The notes: generated from the letters alone by a model not told the origin. A DNA stretch of 64,000 nt from UMGS1370 sp046957575 (GCA_046957575.1 JBKUOG010000002.1:1-64000); one strand, 5' to 3'. Shown: positions 35,093 through 43,666, counted from the stretch's first letter. Program-made: numbers and translations.

Positions 35093-36576
35093 GAGTCTAT
35101 GAAAGTTTTTCTGTAAATAAAGATTTAAAAGGTCTTCTATGATAAAATAATAAATCATAGGAGGCCTTTTATTATGGCAAGAGAAAAGAAACCTGTACAC
35201 AAAGTACAAATGACAGAAGGAAAACGAAACATCATCCAGATGCTCCTACAGGAGTATGACATTGAGTCTGCCCAGGACATTCAGGATGCCCTCAAAGATC
35301 TGTTGGGCGGAACCATCAAGGAAATGATGGAAGCGGAAATGGATGAACACTTAGGTTACTCCAAATCAGAACGCTCTGACAGCGATGACTATCGCAATGG
35401 CTATAAACCTAAGAGGGTCAACAGCAGCTACGGCAGCATGGAGATCCAGGTGCCACAAGACCGCAGATCTACCTTTGAACCTCAAGTGGTTAAAAAGCGT
35501 CAGAAGGACATTTCTGATATTGATCAGAAGATTATCTCCATGTATGCAAAAGGGATGACCACCCGCCAGATATCAGATACCTTAGAGGATATCTATGGCT
35601 TTGAGGCTTCAGAAGGCTTTATTTCTGATGTGACAGATAAACTCATGCCTCAGATCGAAGACTGGCAGAACAGGCCGCTTGCAGAGGTTTATCCAGTCCT
35701 CTACATAGATGCAATTCACTATTCCGTCCGAGATAATGGAGTTATTCGGAAACTGGCAGCTTATGTTATCTTAGGCATCAACCAGGATGGTCTGAAAGAA
35801 GTCCTGACGATCCAGGTAGGAGAAAATGAAAGTTCAAAATACTGGCTGTCTGTCTTAAACGGACTAAAAAACAGAGGAGTAAAGGATATCCTCATCATTT
35901 GTGCCGATGGACTTAGCGGCATCAAGGAAGCCATTTCAGCAGCTTTTCCAAAGACAGAGTATCAGCGCTGCATCGTCCATCAGGTGCGCAACAGCCTGAA
36001 ATATGTAGCAGACAAAGACCGCAAGCCATTTGCGACAGATTTAAAGACCATTTATCAAGCTCCTACGGAAGAAAGTGCGCTAGAAGCCTTAGAGCGTGTC
36101 ACAGAAAAATGGAGTGAGAAGTATCCGAACTCTATGAAAAGCTGGAGGCAGAACTGGGACGCTATTTCTCCGATCTTCAAGTTTTCATCCGAGGTACGTA
36201 AGGTTATTTATACCACCAATGCCATTGAGAGTCTGAATGCCACTTACCGGAAACTGAACCGCCAGAGAAGTGTATTCCCAAGCGATACTGCGTTGCTGAA
36301 AGCCCTGTATCTGTCCACCTTTGAGGCCACGAAAAAGTGGACGATGCCGATCCGTAACTGGGGACAGGTTTATGGGGAACTGAGCATCATGTACGAGGGA
36401 CGGCTACCGGAATAATCCATAAAGTTCCAGCAAGACAGGCGGAATCTTCCGCCTGCTCTTGACATGCCCTGATAGTGCTGTTATATATAAAGCAAGGGCT
36501 GAAAGCTCTGAAACGAGCCTCCAGCCCCAATCATTATCATAGAAGATCTTAATTACAGACTTTTCTTCACACGCTC
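35093..36576 (+). mobile_element. IS256-family insertion sequence, copy 1
   Basis: 1484 bp, starting GAGTCTATGAAAG and ending CACACGCTC, with imperfect inverted repeats (GAG..T.TGAA and TCTGTAA.TAAGAT shared). Flanked by an 8-bp target duplication ACAATATC (35085-35092 and 36577-36584), the size typical for IS256. Same length as copy 2 at 40305 and appears identical where compared. Confidence 0.97.
35174..36415 (+). CDS. IS256-family transposase (copy 1)
   Basis: 413 residues, mutator-type transposase: MMEAEMDEHLGYSKSE, DDE residues in VLYIDAIHYSV, IICADGLSGI and NAIESLNATYRK, with CIVHQVRNSL between. TAGGAGG precedes the ATG. Product identical to copy 2. Intact. Confidence 0.97.
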   Translation: MAREKKPVHKVQMTEGKRNIIQMLLQEYDIESAQDIQDALKDLLGGTIKEMMEAEMDEHLGYSKSERSDSDDYRNGYKPKRVNSSYGSMEIQVPQDRRSTFEPQVVKKRQKDISDIDQKIISMYAKGMTTRQISDTLEDIYGFEASEGFISDVTDKLMPQIEDWQNRPLAEVYPVLYIDAIHYSVRDNGVIRKLAAYVILGINQDGLKEVLTIQVGENESSKYWLSVLNGLKNRGVKDILIICADGLSGIKEAISAAFPKTEYQRCIVHQVRNSLKYVADKDRKPFATDLKTIYQAPTEESALEALERVTEKWSEKYPNSMKSWRQNWDAISPIFKFSSEVRKVIYTTNAIESLNATYRKLNRQRSVFPSDTALLKALYLSTFEATKKWTMPIRNWGQVYGELSIMYEGRLPE

Positions 36577-36632
36577 ACAATATCACGCTGCAATGACTGC
36601 TTCTTTTAGTATCGGACAAGCAAACGGGAAGT

Positions 36633-37229
36633 TTAAGAGTAATTCCTTATACAAAAATCTACCCATTCCTTTGCTTTCAATGCAACTTCTTGTTGTGATA
36701 AGTCATCAACTAATACATAATCTACATTATCCTTTTTAGAAAACCATTCTCTTTTCAAAGGCATTAAATATTTCAAATGGTATTCAAAAAATGTCCTAGT
36801 TCTTTCTGGATCGTTCTCTTTGTGACGTCTTAATGTTTCATCCGACGCATCAAGGAAAAGAATTCTTGTAGGCATACATTTCCTAATGTTTTTTAACTCA
36901 TCTTTCAGTGCATTCTCTATTTCCCAGTCTTGATTAATTGTCTTTGGATAATTTATTGTATAAAACTCTATTTCTTCTGCTCCAAAATCCATCACGCTAC
37001 AAGGAAATTTTATTGCTTTATTGTATCGTTCGATTTCTCTATTTATCCATAATTTTTGTATTTCAAGATAATCTGTATATTTATTTTTATCAAGTTTCCT
37101 ATCTTTAACTTGCTGGATAATATCCGAATTCATTTCATAACTTATATTTACATAAGGAACATTTTCTTTTAGGTAAGTTACAGCAGTTGTTTTACCCACA
37201 GCCATACATCCTTGAAGTGACAGTACCAT
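36633..37229 (-). CDS. P-loop nucleoside/nucleotide-kinase-like protein
   Basis: 198 residues. Walker A GCMAVGKTT at residues 7-15, later ILFLDASDETLRRHKENDPERTRTFFEYH resembling the lid region of deoxynucleoside/adenylate-type kinases. GGAGGTG precedes the ATG. Substrate unknown; it could be a defence, toxin-modifying or salvage kinase. It stands alone between IS256 copy 1 and the integrase relic, so it may belong to the older, decayed island. The 37230-37413 stretch upstream holds nothing that I recognise. Confidence 0.7.
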   Translation of the reverse strand: MVLSLQGCMAVGKTTAVTYLKENVPYVNISYEMNSDIIQQVKDRKLDKNKYTDYLEIQKLWINREIERYNKAIKFPCSVMDFGAEEIEFYTINYPKTINQDWEIENALKDELKNIRKCMPTRILFLDASDETLRRHKENDPERTRTFFEYHLKYLMPLKREWFSKKDNVDYVLVDDLSQQEVALKAKEWVDFCIRNYS

Positions 37230-37413
37230 ATGAACACCTCCACAACTTCCGATTTTTATATTTCTTTTTCAACGCAGTAAAGTTAGATTTATTAATGAGA
37301 TTCAATCTTTAATACTTCTATTTGAAAAAGTAACTATTTTTCTTCTTCCGCCTTATATTATATCTACCAGTTAGCCCCATGTAAACCCCGAATAGCAGAG
37401 CTGCTCCTATCGC

Positions 37414-37555
37414 CTAACGTCCACAGCAGCTAATCTCTAACAAATCCTCGTCCCTCTTAGACTGCAAATAGCGTTTTGTTATGTCTATCTTACTGTGCCT
37501 TAACAATTTAGACTCCATTATCACTGCCATTTTTCAACTGATTTTGTGCATAAAA
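37414..37555 (-). pseudogene. Relic of a yebC-type integrase (C-terminal fragment)
   Basis: Minus-strand sequence encodes FYAQNQLKNG, then after a one-base frameshift SKLLRHSKIDITKRYLQ and RDEDLLEI, aligning with the last 55 residues of the integrase at 50261-51169 (YYAQSQLKNG, SKLLGHSKVETTKRYL, RDDDLLEI). Its leader GGAGGTCATTTTTATG is joined straight to this segment, so about 250 codons were deleted. It keeps the catalytic His and Tyr but cannot work. Confidence 0.82.
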
Positions 37556-37608
37556 ATGACCTCCTTCTGCTTATCAGCTATGATATACAGAAAAAGGCCA
37601 TCGCACAC

Positions 37609-37651
37609 CCATCACTGGACAGTTTAAAATCTGCCCGTATTCCATCACTGG
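37609..37651 (+). promoter_or_regulatory. Arm-type sites of the relic element
   Basis: Two copies of CCATCACTGG (37609-37618 and 37642-37651), 33 bp apart and 51 bp from the att core, the same spacing as at the right end of the intact island (51226 and 51259). Confidence 0.7.
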
Positions 37652-37701
37652 TAGGGTTTTTGTATGTTTTCTCACATCTTTATTTCATTCGTTTTCCCCG
37701 T

Positions 37702-37894
37702 AAAGCCTTATTTTAAGCCAATTCTGGGAATTTTCCCTTATCTCTCGTCTGTATCCCAGTTGTGGTACACCGCCTGCACATCATCATCTTCGTCCAGCAA
37801 ATCCAGGGTACGGTTGATTTTCTTAATGTCCTCTTCGCTGGTAAGTTCTACCCAGGTCTGAGGAATCATGGTAACATCAGCCTGAGCCATGGGG
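37702..37894. repeat. attL: copy of the yebC 3' end
   Basis: 193 bp matching 51319-51511 with one mismatch (C at 37875, T at the other copy). It holds the last 52 or so codons of yebC, its stop and about 36 bp downstream. It is not a gene: it has no start and is cut at 37894. Its partner is the end of the intact yebC. This is the left boundary of the integrated island. Confidence 0.93.
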
Positions 37895-37996
37895 TCTGAA
37901 ATAATGCCAGAAAATGCTCATATATCATCATTGACATATGCATTTTTTCATTGCTCAATAACAGTATACCATAACTGAAAAGAAAAAACAAATTTA

Positions 37997-38006
37997 CCAG
38001 TGATGG
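37997..38006 (-). promoter_or_regulatory. Left arm-type integrase site
   Basis: CCAGTGATGG, the reverse complement of the right-end sites, 103 bp inside attL. Extended identity with the inner right site is ACCAGTGATGGTATAC. Confidence 0.65.
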
Positions 38007-38196
38007 TATACGGGGCGTATATTCATAGTCAACACTATCTCAGCCACGATAAAATGATCGGTATTAACGGGCGCAAAATTCGGCTCGCTACCCTGTTCAG
38101 TTCTTTGAATCATACAGATCTGTTTTGCCATGTCTACAGTAATCCAACACAACACATTTTCCGATTCCTATATAATCCATCAAAATGTATATGCAT

Positions 38197-38228
38197 GAAA
38201 AAAGGACTACTCCATTTTGCAGTAGCCC
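38197..38228 (-). terminator. Terminator of the HExxH protein gene
   Basis: On the minus strand GGGCTACT and AGTAGTCC (one wobble) enclose GCAAAATGG, followed by TTTTTT. It lies 27 bp after the stop. Confidence 0.82.
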
Positions 38229-38254
38229 TTTAACTATTTTTTAATAACGCTATA

Positions 38255-38878
38255 TTATCTAGAAGTTTCTAGTATAGTTCTTAACTGTTCTATATTCTCT
38301 AAAATATATTTTTCAAATACTTCTTTATTTACATTATCATTCATTTTTAAATAATTCAACATTTCACTTATAACGATAAACCTTATATTTTCAGATAACT
38401 TTCTACAATGTTCATCATATAACTCTTTAAAAATTAAATATTTCTTCTTCTCATTCTCCGATAAAGTTTTATATGCTCCACCCCCATAAATATAGCACAT
38501 ACACCAAAATAATAATGAATCATCCTCGTTTGGCATATCCATCAACCATAATGCATAATGTATAATTTCATGTCTTATTGTTTGCTTTTGTTTTGCACTT
38601 AATGTATTTCTAGTTACATCAATGCCTATTCTTATTACAGCTTGTTTATAACCATTAACAACACATCCTCCTACTACATAGAATGACTCCTTGTTTCTCA
38701 TACTTTTTGAAATTTCTTCCATTTCATTGAAACAATAAATTGGTAAAATATCCTCTACCACAAATAAATTTACATTTTGAATAAGCTTAAATATTTTTTT
38801 CCAAAAATTATACGAATATTTATGAACTTCTTGTTCACATTCATAATAATTTACTTTTTGTTCATTAGTCAATAACAT
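38255..38878 (-). CDS. Unrecognised protein with HExxH metallopeptidase motif
   Basis: 207 residues, soluble, AT-rich gene. The motif RHEIIHYALW (His103, Glu104, His107) fits a zincin active site, and upstream IRIGIDVTRNTLS could be the beta-edge strand. A third metal ligand is not obvious; His and Asp/Glu after DMPNEDD are candidates. Start at 38878 behind GAGGGG. It resembles ImmA/SprT-like small zinc proteins in layout only. Upstream by 28 bp is the protein at 38906, so they form a cluster of the island. Function unknown; anti-repressor cleavage is one possibility. Confidence 0.6.
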   Translation of the reverse strand: MLLTNEQKVNYYECEQEVHKYSYNFWKKIFKLIQNVNLFVVEDILPIYCFNEMEEISKSMRNKESFYVVGGCVVNGYKQAVIRIGIDVTRNTLSAKQKQTIRHEIIHYALWLMDMPNEDDSLLFWCMCYIYGGGAYKTLSENEKKKYLIFKELYDEHCRKLSENIRFIVISEMLNYLKMNDNVNKEVFEKYILENIEQLRTILETSR

Positions 38879-38905
38879 GGCCCCCCTCACTTATTACCTA
38901 TTATG

Positions 38906-39376
38906 TTACTTTTCTACAATTTCATCATAACACATTATAGCTCTGTTTTCCACTATCCCCTTTATCTCTTTTAGCAAACGTTGGCCTGATTTTTCACGAA
39001 GCACTTTTCTCTCAGCATTTTTACAATCGTATAATTCATATGACCTAAGACTATCCGAAATTGATACAGCAAATTCTATTTCTCCTAATTCATTGTCTAA
39101 CGTAATATATGGAGTAATAAAAATGGCATCGTAATTATTCGCATTGTTTTTTTCAACTTTTTTCTGCCAATAAAAAGTACGGTTTTCAATGGTATGCTCA
39201 ATAACCATTGTTGTTGTAAATTTTTTCAGCCACTTATAATTGCTAAAATCAACTTCACCAAATCGAATATCGCTTTCAGTTATTTTCCCATTCATATAAC
39301 TTTCCCACATTTTTTCAACACTTTTTTGCTTAGGCAAGTCTAATATACGTTTTTCTGCTTCTGGTCCTATGTCAAG
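38906..39376 (-). pseudogene. Unrecognised protein, 5' end cut by IS3 copy B
   Basis: The frame is open up to the IS3 edge (LDIGPEAEKRILDLP before KQKSVEKMWESYM). The only plausible internal starts are a weak TTG at 39337 or a Met in MWESYM, neither with a ribosome site, so the native start is probably lost. The visible part (about 156 residues) is mixed alpha/beta with FTTTMVIEHTIENRTFYW and YDAIFITPYITLDNEL and has no motif that I know. See the finding on the possible join with 42186-42641. Confidence 0.55.
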
Positions 39377-39410
39377 ATTTAGTACAAGTTAAAATGAGGT
39401 TTTCCTCATC

Positions 39411-40304
39411 TTAACCTGCCAGCTGCAATTCGTCTTGCTGAAGCCTACGATACAGCTCTTCATAATCGTTTGGTGACATATAATCACAGTGACTATGAAT
39501 TCGTTTCGTATTATAAAATGCTTCCAAATATTCGAAAATCAAACGATATGCATGATCATAATCTCGAATCTTAAACCGATTCAGCCATTCTCTCTTAATC
39601 AGGGAATGGAACGACTCAATACATGCGTTATCCCATGGATATGCCTTTTTAGAATAACTACACTGTATGGTTGCGGTTACACGTTTGTATTCTTTTGATA
39701 CATACTGGCTTCCACGATCTGAATGCAGAATTAAAGGCTTATCGATATTGCGTCTTGCTTTGGCTTTCTTTATTGTTTCAATCACGCAGGATACTTCCAA
39801 TGTTTTGGAAAGTGTCCAGGCAATGATTTTTCTGGAATATAAGTCCATAATACTGGTCAGATAAACAAATCCGTCTATCGTCCAGATATAAGTGATATCA
39901 GAACACCAAACGGCATTTGGACGTTCTGGATTAAACTGTTCATCAAGGATATTTTTTAATTCGCTGCTGAAGTCAGAATCTTTGGTTGTGATAGTCCATG
40001 GCTTGATCCACTGGGCTTTGATACCCATTTGCTTCATATACTTACCAACGGTACGTTCGGAGATGATTTCTCCTGATTTACGCAATTCCCTGGTGATTTT
40101 AGGGGCACCATAATTCTGTTTGGATTCATCGTAAATATCCTGAATTTTAGCTTTTACGGCTTCACGTCTTTTTTCCGTATTAGAAGGAACACGTTTTAGC
40201 CACGCATGATAACCAGAACGAGAAACGCCAAGATGTTTCAACATTCCGGAGACAGAAACTCGGCGCTTCGCCTTATGGGCAGTTTCTGCCATCTCCGTAA
40301 CTTC
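39411..40304 (-). pseudogene. IS3-family transposase OrfB, cut by IS256
   Basis: The rve-core transposase with DDE in WCSDITYIW, LHSDRGSQYVS and DNACIESFHSL. Removing IS256 and one GTAACTTC copy restores the start MTEAIYLEVTEMAETAHKAK, overlapping the orfA stop (ATGA at 41814-41817). The insertion removes about the first 9 codons; an in-frame Met (MAETAHK) remains, and the frame is also open into the IS256 end, so a shortened product is conceivable. Confidence 0.85.
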
Positions 40305-41788
40305 GAGTCTATGAAAGTTTTTCTGTAAATAAAGATTTAAAAGGTCTTCTATGATAAAATAATAAATCATAGGAGGCCTTTTATTATGGCAAGAGAAAAG
40401 AAACCTGTACACAAAGTACAAATGACAGAAGGAAAACGAAACATCATCCAGATGCTCCTACAGGAGTATGACATTGAGTCTGCCCAGGACATTCAGGATG
40501 CCCTCAAAGATCTGTTGGGCGGAACCATCAAGGAAATGATGGAAGCGGAAATGGATGAACACTTAGGTTACTCCAAATCAGAACGCTCTGACAGCGATGA
40601 CTATCGCAATGGCTATAAACCTAAGAGGGTCAACAGCAGCTACGGCAGCATGGAGATCCAGGTGCCACAAGACCGCAGATCTACCTTTGAACCTCAAGTG
40701 GTTAAAAAGCGTCAGAAGGACATTTCTGATATTGATCAGAAGATTATCTCCATGTATGCAAAAGGGATGACCACCCGCCAGATATCAGATACCTTAGAGG
40801 ATATCTATGGCTTTGAGGCTTCAGAAGGCTTTATTTCTGATGTGACAGATAAACTCATGCCTCAGATCGAAGACTGGCAGAACAGGCCGCTTGCAGAGGT
40901 TTATCCAGTCCTCTACATAGATGCAATTCACTATTCCGTCCGAGATAATGGAGTTATTCGGAAACTGGCAGCTTATGTTATCTTAGGCATCAACCAGGAT
41001 GGTCTGAAAGAAGTCCTGACGATCCAGGTAGGAGAAAATGAAAGTTCAAAATACTGGCTGTCTGTCTTAAACGGACTAAAAAACAGAGGAGTAAAGGATA
41101 TCCTCATCATTTGTGCCGATGGACTTAGCGGCATCAAGGAAGCCATTTCAGCAGCTTTTCCAAAGACAGAGTATCAGCGCTGCATCGTCCATCAGGTGCG
41201 CAACAGCCTGAAATATGTAGCAGACAAAGACCGCAAGCCATTTGCGACAGATTTAAAGACCATTTATCAAGCTCCTACGGAAGAAAGTGCGCTAGAAGCC
41301 TTAGAGCGTGTCACAGAAAAATGGAGTGAGAAGTATCCGAACTCTATGAAAAGCTGGAGGCAGAACTGGGACGCTATTTCTCCGATCTTCAAGTTTTCAT
41401 CCGAGGTACGTAAGGTTATTTATACCACCAATGCCATTGAGAGTCTGAATGCCACTTACCGGAAACTGAACCGCCAGAGAAGTGTATTCCCAAGCGATAC
41501 TGCGTTGCTGAAAGCCCTGTATCTGTCCACCTTTGAGGCCACGAAAAAGTGGACGATGCCGATCCGTAACTGGGGACAGGTTTATGGGGAACTGAGCATC
41601 ATGTACGAGGGACGGCTACCGGAATAATCCATAAAGTTCCAGCAAGACAGGCGGAATCTTCCGCCTGCTCTTGACATGCCCTGATAGTGCTGTTATATAT
41701 AAAGCAAGGGCTGAAAGCTCTGAAACGAGCCTCCAGCCCCAATCATTATCATAGAAGATCTTAATTACAGACTTTTCTTCACACGCTC
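40305..41788 (+). mobile_element. IS256-family insertion sequence, copy 2
   Basis: 1484 bp with the same ends as copy 1 and apparently identical where compared. 8-bp target duplication GTAACTTC at 40297-40304 and 41789-41796. It is the most recent layer of the nested insertion. Confidence 0.97.
40386..41627 (+). CDS. IS256-family transposase (copy 2)
   Basis: 413 residues, identical in product to the copy at 35174-36415, with the same DDE residues. Intact. Identity between copies implies recent transposition or gene conversion. Confidence 0.97.
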   Translation: MAREKKPVHKVQMTEGKRNIIQMLLQEYDIESAQDIQDALKDLLGGTIKEMMEAEMDEHLGYSKSERSDSDDYRNGYKPKRVNSSYGSMEIQVPQDRRSTFEPQVVKKRQKDISDIDQKIISMYAKGMTTRQISDTLEDIYGFEASEGFISDVTDKLMPQIEDWQNRPLAEVYPVLYIDAIHYSVRDNGVIRKLAAYVILGINQDGLKEVLTIQVGENESSKYWLSVLNGLKNRGVKDILIICADGLSGIKEAISAAFPKTEYQRCIVHQVRNSLKYVADKDRKPFATDLKTIYQAPTEESALEALERVTEKWSEKYPNSMKSWRQNWDAISPIFKFSSEVRKVIYTTNAIESLNATYRKLNRQRSVFPSDTALLKALYLSTFEATKKWTMPIRNWGQVYGELSIMYEGRLPE

Positions 41789-41813
41789 GTAACTTCGAGA
41801 TAAATGGCTTCTG

Positions 41814-42098
41814 TCATTTTCCCAGAATGTTGATTGTTTTTTTTAATACTTCAAGGGCATCCTGTGCATCTCGCAATTCTCGTTTTAATCGTGCGATTTC
41901 TTTTGCTTCATCAGAAGCATAGTTACCGGAACCGCGGCTTTCAATATCACCTGTTTCACGCAGTTCTTTCTGCCAACGTGATAATGTCTGCTGACTGATT
42001 CCTAAATTTGTAGCACAGCCCTGCAGTCCTAAATTCTTATGATCATGATAATACCGGACTGCATCCAGCTTAAATTGTTTGTCATAGTGCTTTGCCAT
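41814..42098 (-). CDS. IS3-family transposase OrfA (copy B)
   Basis: 94 residues: HTH_Tnp_1 (KHYDKQFKLDAVRYYHDHKN, LGISQQTLSRWQKEL) and a C-terminal coiled coil (IARLKRELRDAQDALEVLKK). GGAGGATC precedes the ATG. It is intact and partners the interrupted orfB. Confidence 0.9.
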   Translation of the reverse strand: MAKHYDKQFKLDAVRYYHDHKNLGLQGCATNLGISQQTLSRWQKELRETGDIESRGSGNYASDEAKEIARLKRELRDAQDALEVLKKTINILGK

Positions 42099-42185
42099 AA
42101 TGAGATCCTCCTTCAGTGCGGTACCTACATTGTACCATGATTTTTCTTATAAGGAATTCTCATTTTGACTTGTACTATTTATATT

Positions 42186-42641
42186 CTAACACCATTCCTT
42201 TTGCTTTTTCTCTGCAATTTTTATTTCTTTTAATTCTTTTTTAAGTTTTTCTATTTCTTCATTCAATCTAAAAATTTCCCACGACTTTTGTTTTCTTTCC
42301 TCTAAATACTTTATTTTGTATAGTTTTTGTTGTGGAGTTTCTGGAAATTTTAAAATATGCGCAATATATAATTCTGTTGTTCTCATTTCAATCGCACGCC
42401 ACGCTTTTTCATCTTTACAAATATCGAAATCAGACATAAATCTTAATGTTTTTTTTGGAATACGGAACATTTTTGAAAGAATTACTATATCATTCTCTGT
42501 ATATGTTCCCTTCATTACACGCCTTTTTAAATCTTTGTCCATATTACTTACAATGTCCTGACAATCCTTCCTTCTGTAATATCGGCACAATTTAATAATT
42601 CCGTCTAAAATGTTAATAGTTTGCATACCCTTCATTACCAT
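42186..42641 (-). CDS. Unrecognised island protein
   Basis: About 151 residues from the ATG at 42641 (MVMKGMQTI). N-terminal region resembles small all-helical DNA-binding proteins (DILSKMFRIPKKTLRFMSDF-like: TENDIVILSKMFRIPKKTLRF), C-terminal part is a charged coiled coil (NEEIEKLKKELKEIKIAEKK). The gene starts 5 bp after the stop of the MrpR-like gene, so they are likely co-transcribed. In the same frame as 38906-39376 once IS3 is removed, separated by one TAG. Function unknown. Confidence 0.6.
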   Translation of the reverse strand: MVMKGMQTINILDGIIKLCRYYRRKDCQDIVSNMDKDLKRRVMKGTYTENDIVILSKMFRIPKKTLRFMSDFDICKDEKAWRAIEMRTTELYIAHILKFPETPQQKLYKIKYLEERKQKSWEIFRLNEEIEKLKKELKEIKIAEKKQKEWC

Positions 42642-42646
42642 CCAAT

Positions 42647-43582
42647 TTATAAATATTCTTTGTATTTCATACAAAATAGACTTTTTGAAATTCGAACGCC
42701 ATATTGCATTTCTATTTCCTTTATATAATTCTCATTTTTTAAAAATTCTTTTGCAGATATACCAAGTTCTTTTGATCTTTCTTTTATCATGTGTATTTTG
42801 CCCGAATCTGCAACACTATTAGCTGTCATATAATCTGATACATCAAAATAATTTAATATCCTTGTAATACCTGTATAAATCTTTCTTCCAACTTGAAAAT
42901 CACTTACATCTATTCTTGCATTAGGATAATCTTTTACAATATATCCCCTATCAACTAATGGCATTGTTTTTGTACCATGTCCTGTTATACTATAATAAGT
43001 ATCTTCAGTAATGCAATCATCTATTATCTTTAACAGTTGTTTGGATACTTTTATTTTACGTCCCGTATATAACATTGCTACATTACCGTTTATATCGTTC
43101 TGTTTTGCTTTAGATAACTCGCAAAAATTTTTTCCTTTTAAGCCTTCAAATAATCCTAACAAAATAAACTGGTCTTTGGGATTCGGTAATTCGTTTACCC
43201 AGTTTAAAATTATTTCTCGTGTAACTATTTTCTTTTTAGTCAAATCTTTATTAAGGCATTCTTTCAAAATTTCTCTTTTTAATTCTGTAAAATAGTTTTT
43301 ATGGTCCTTAATTAAACCTTTTTGTATACACCAATCTGTATACATAGAAAAATGCGAATTCATTACAACCAAAGAATCTAACGATGTAGCATTCAACCTC
43401 TTATAAAAATCTATAATTTCATTATAGGTAAATTCACTTATATCTTTTTTCAGCTCATTCTCATACTTTTCAGTTTGTTTAAAACGTGTCTCTAAATAAT
43501 AATCTGAAATAATTACTTTTTCGCTTTTTTCTTTTATGTATTGATATTTTCTTATTTCATTAAAAAACCTCATCCTTTTCAT
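42647..43582 (-). CDS. MrpR-like tyrosine-recombinase-fold protein (probable repressor)
   Basis: 311 residues. SAM-like N-terminal half with MNSHFSMYTDWCIQKGLI, then a recombinase-type catalytic half with LGLFEGLKGKNFCEL in place of the usual TGxRxxEL, and TANSVADSGKIHMI. The catalytic Arg, HxxR and Tyr motifs are absent, so it should not cut DNA. This matches the phage lytic-cycle repressor MrpR family (SPbeta), which re-uses an integrase fold to bind DNA. Family call is from memory of motifs and needs a profile search. It may be the element's master repressor. Confidence 0.65.
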   Translation of the reverse strand: MKRMRFFNEIRKYQYIKEKSEKVIISDYYLETRFKQTEKYENELKKDISEFTYNEIIDFYKRLNATSLDSLVVMNSHFSMYTDWCIQKGLIKDHKNYFTELKREILKECLNKDLTKKKIVTREIILNWVNELPNPKDQFILLGLFEGLKGKNFCELSKAKQNDINGNVAMLYTGRKIKVSKQLLKIIDDCITEDTYYSITGHGTKTMPLVDRGYIVKDYPNARIDVSDFQVGRKIYTGITRILNYFDVSDYMTANSVADSGKIHMIKERSKELGISAKEFLKNENYIKEIEMQYGVRISKSLFCMKYKEYL

Positions 43583-43666
43583 ATCCCTATATTATTCTAT
43601 TTTATTTTCTATTATAAATATGGATTACCCCCAAAACAAGTAATCCATATCCTCTCATAACTTATT

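Larger units (their letters stand above)
39381..42176 (-). mobile_element. IS3-family insertion sequence (copy B), interrupted by IS256
   Basis: Ends share AGTACAAGT(T/C)AAAATGAG inverted repeats (39381-39398 and 42159-42176) and are flanked by a 4-bp duplication ATTT (39377-39380, 42177-42180). It encodes orfA and orfB on the minus strand; IS256 copy 2 (1484 bp plus 8-bp duplication) is inserted near the start of orfB. Without it the IS would be about 1.3 kb. It is not the same IS as copy A. Confidence 0.88.

Noticed and set aside
37664..37861. Open frame over attL as a gene
   Set aside because: It is antisense to a copy of the yebC 3' end and has no ribosome site; the sequence is explained by the att duplication.
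38000..38233. 77-codon plus-strand open frame in the island
   Set aside because: No ribosome site, no domain, and it overlaps the left arm site and the terminator of the HExxH gene.
39411..40421. 336-codon OrfB with an extended N-terminus
   Set aside because: The first 39 or so codons are IS256 end sequence read backwards; the true start lies beyond the IS256 insertion.
35093..41788. Composite transposon bounded by the two IS256 copies
   Set aside because: Each copy has its own complete 8-bp duplication, so they moved independently; a composite unit would share one duplication at its outer ends.
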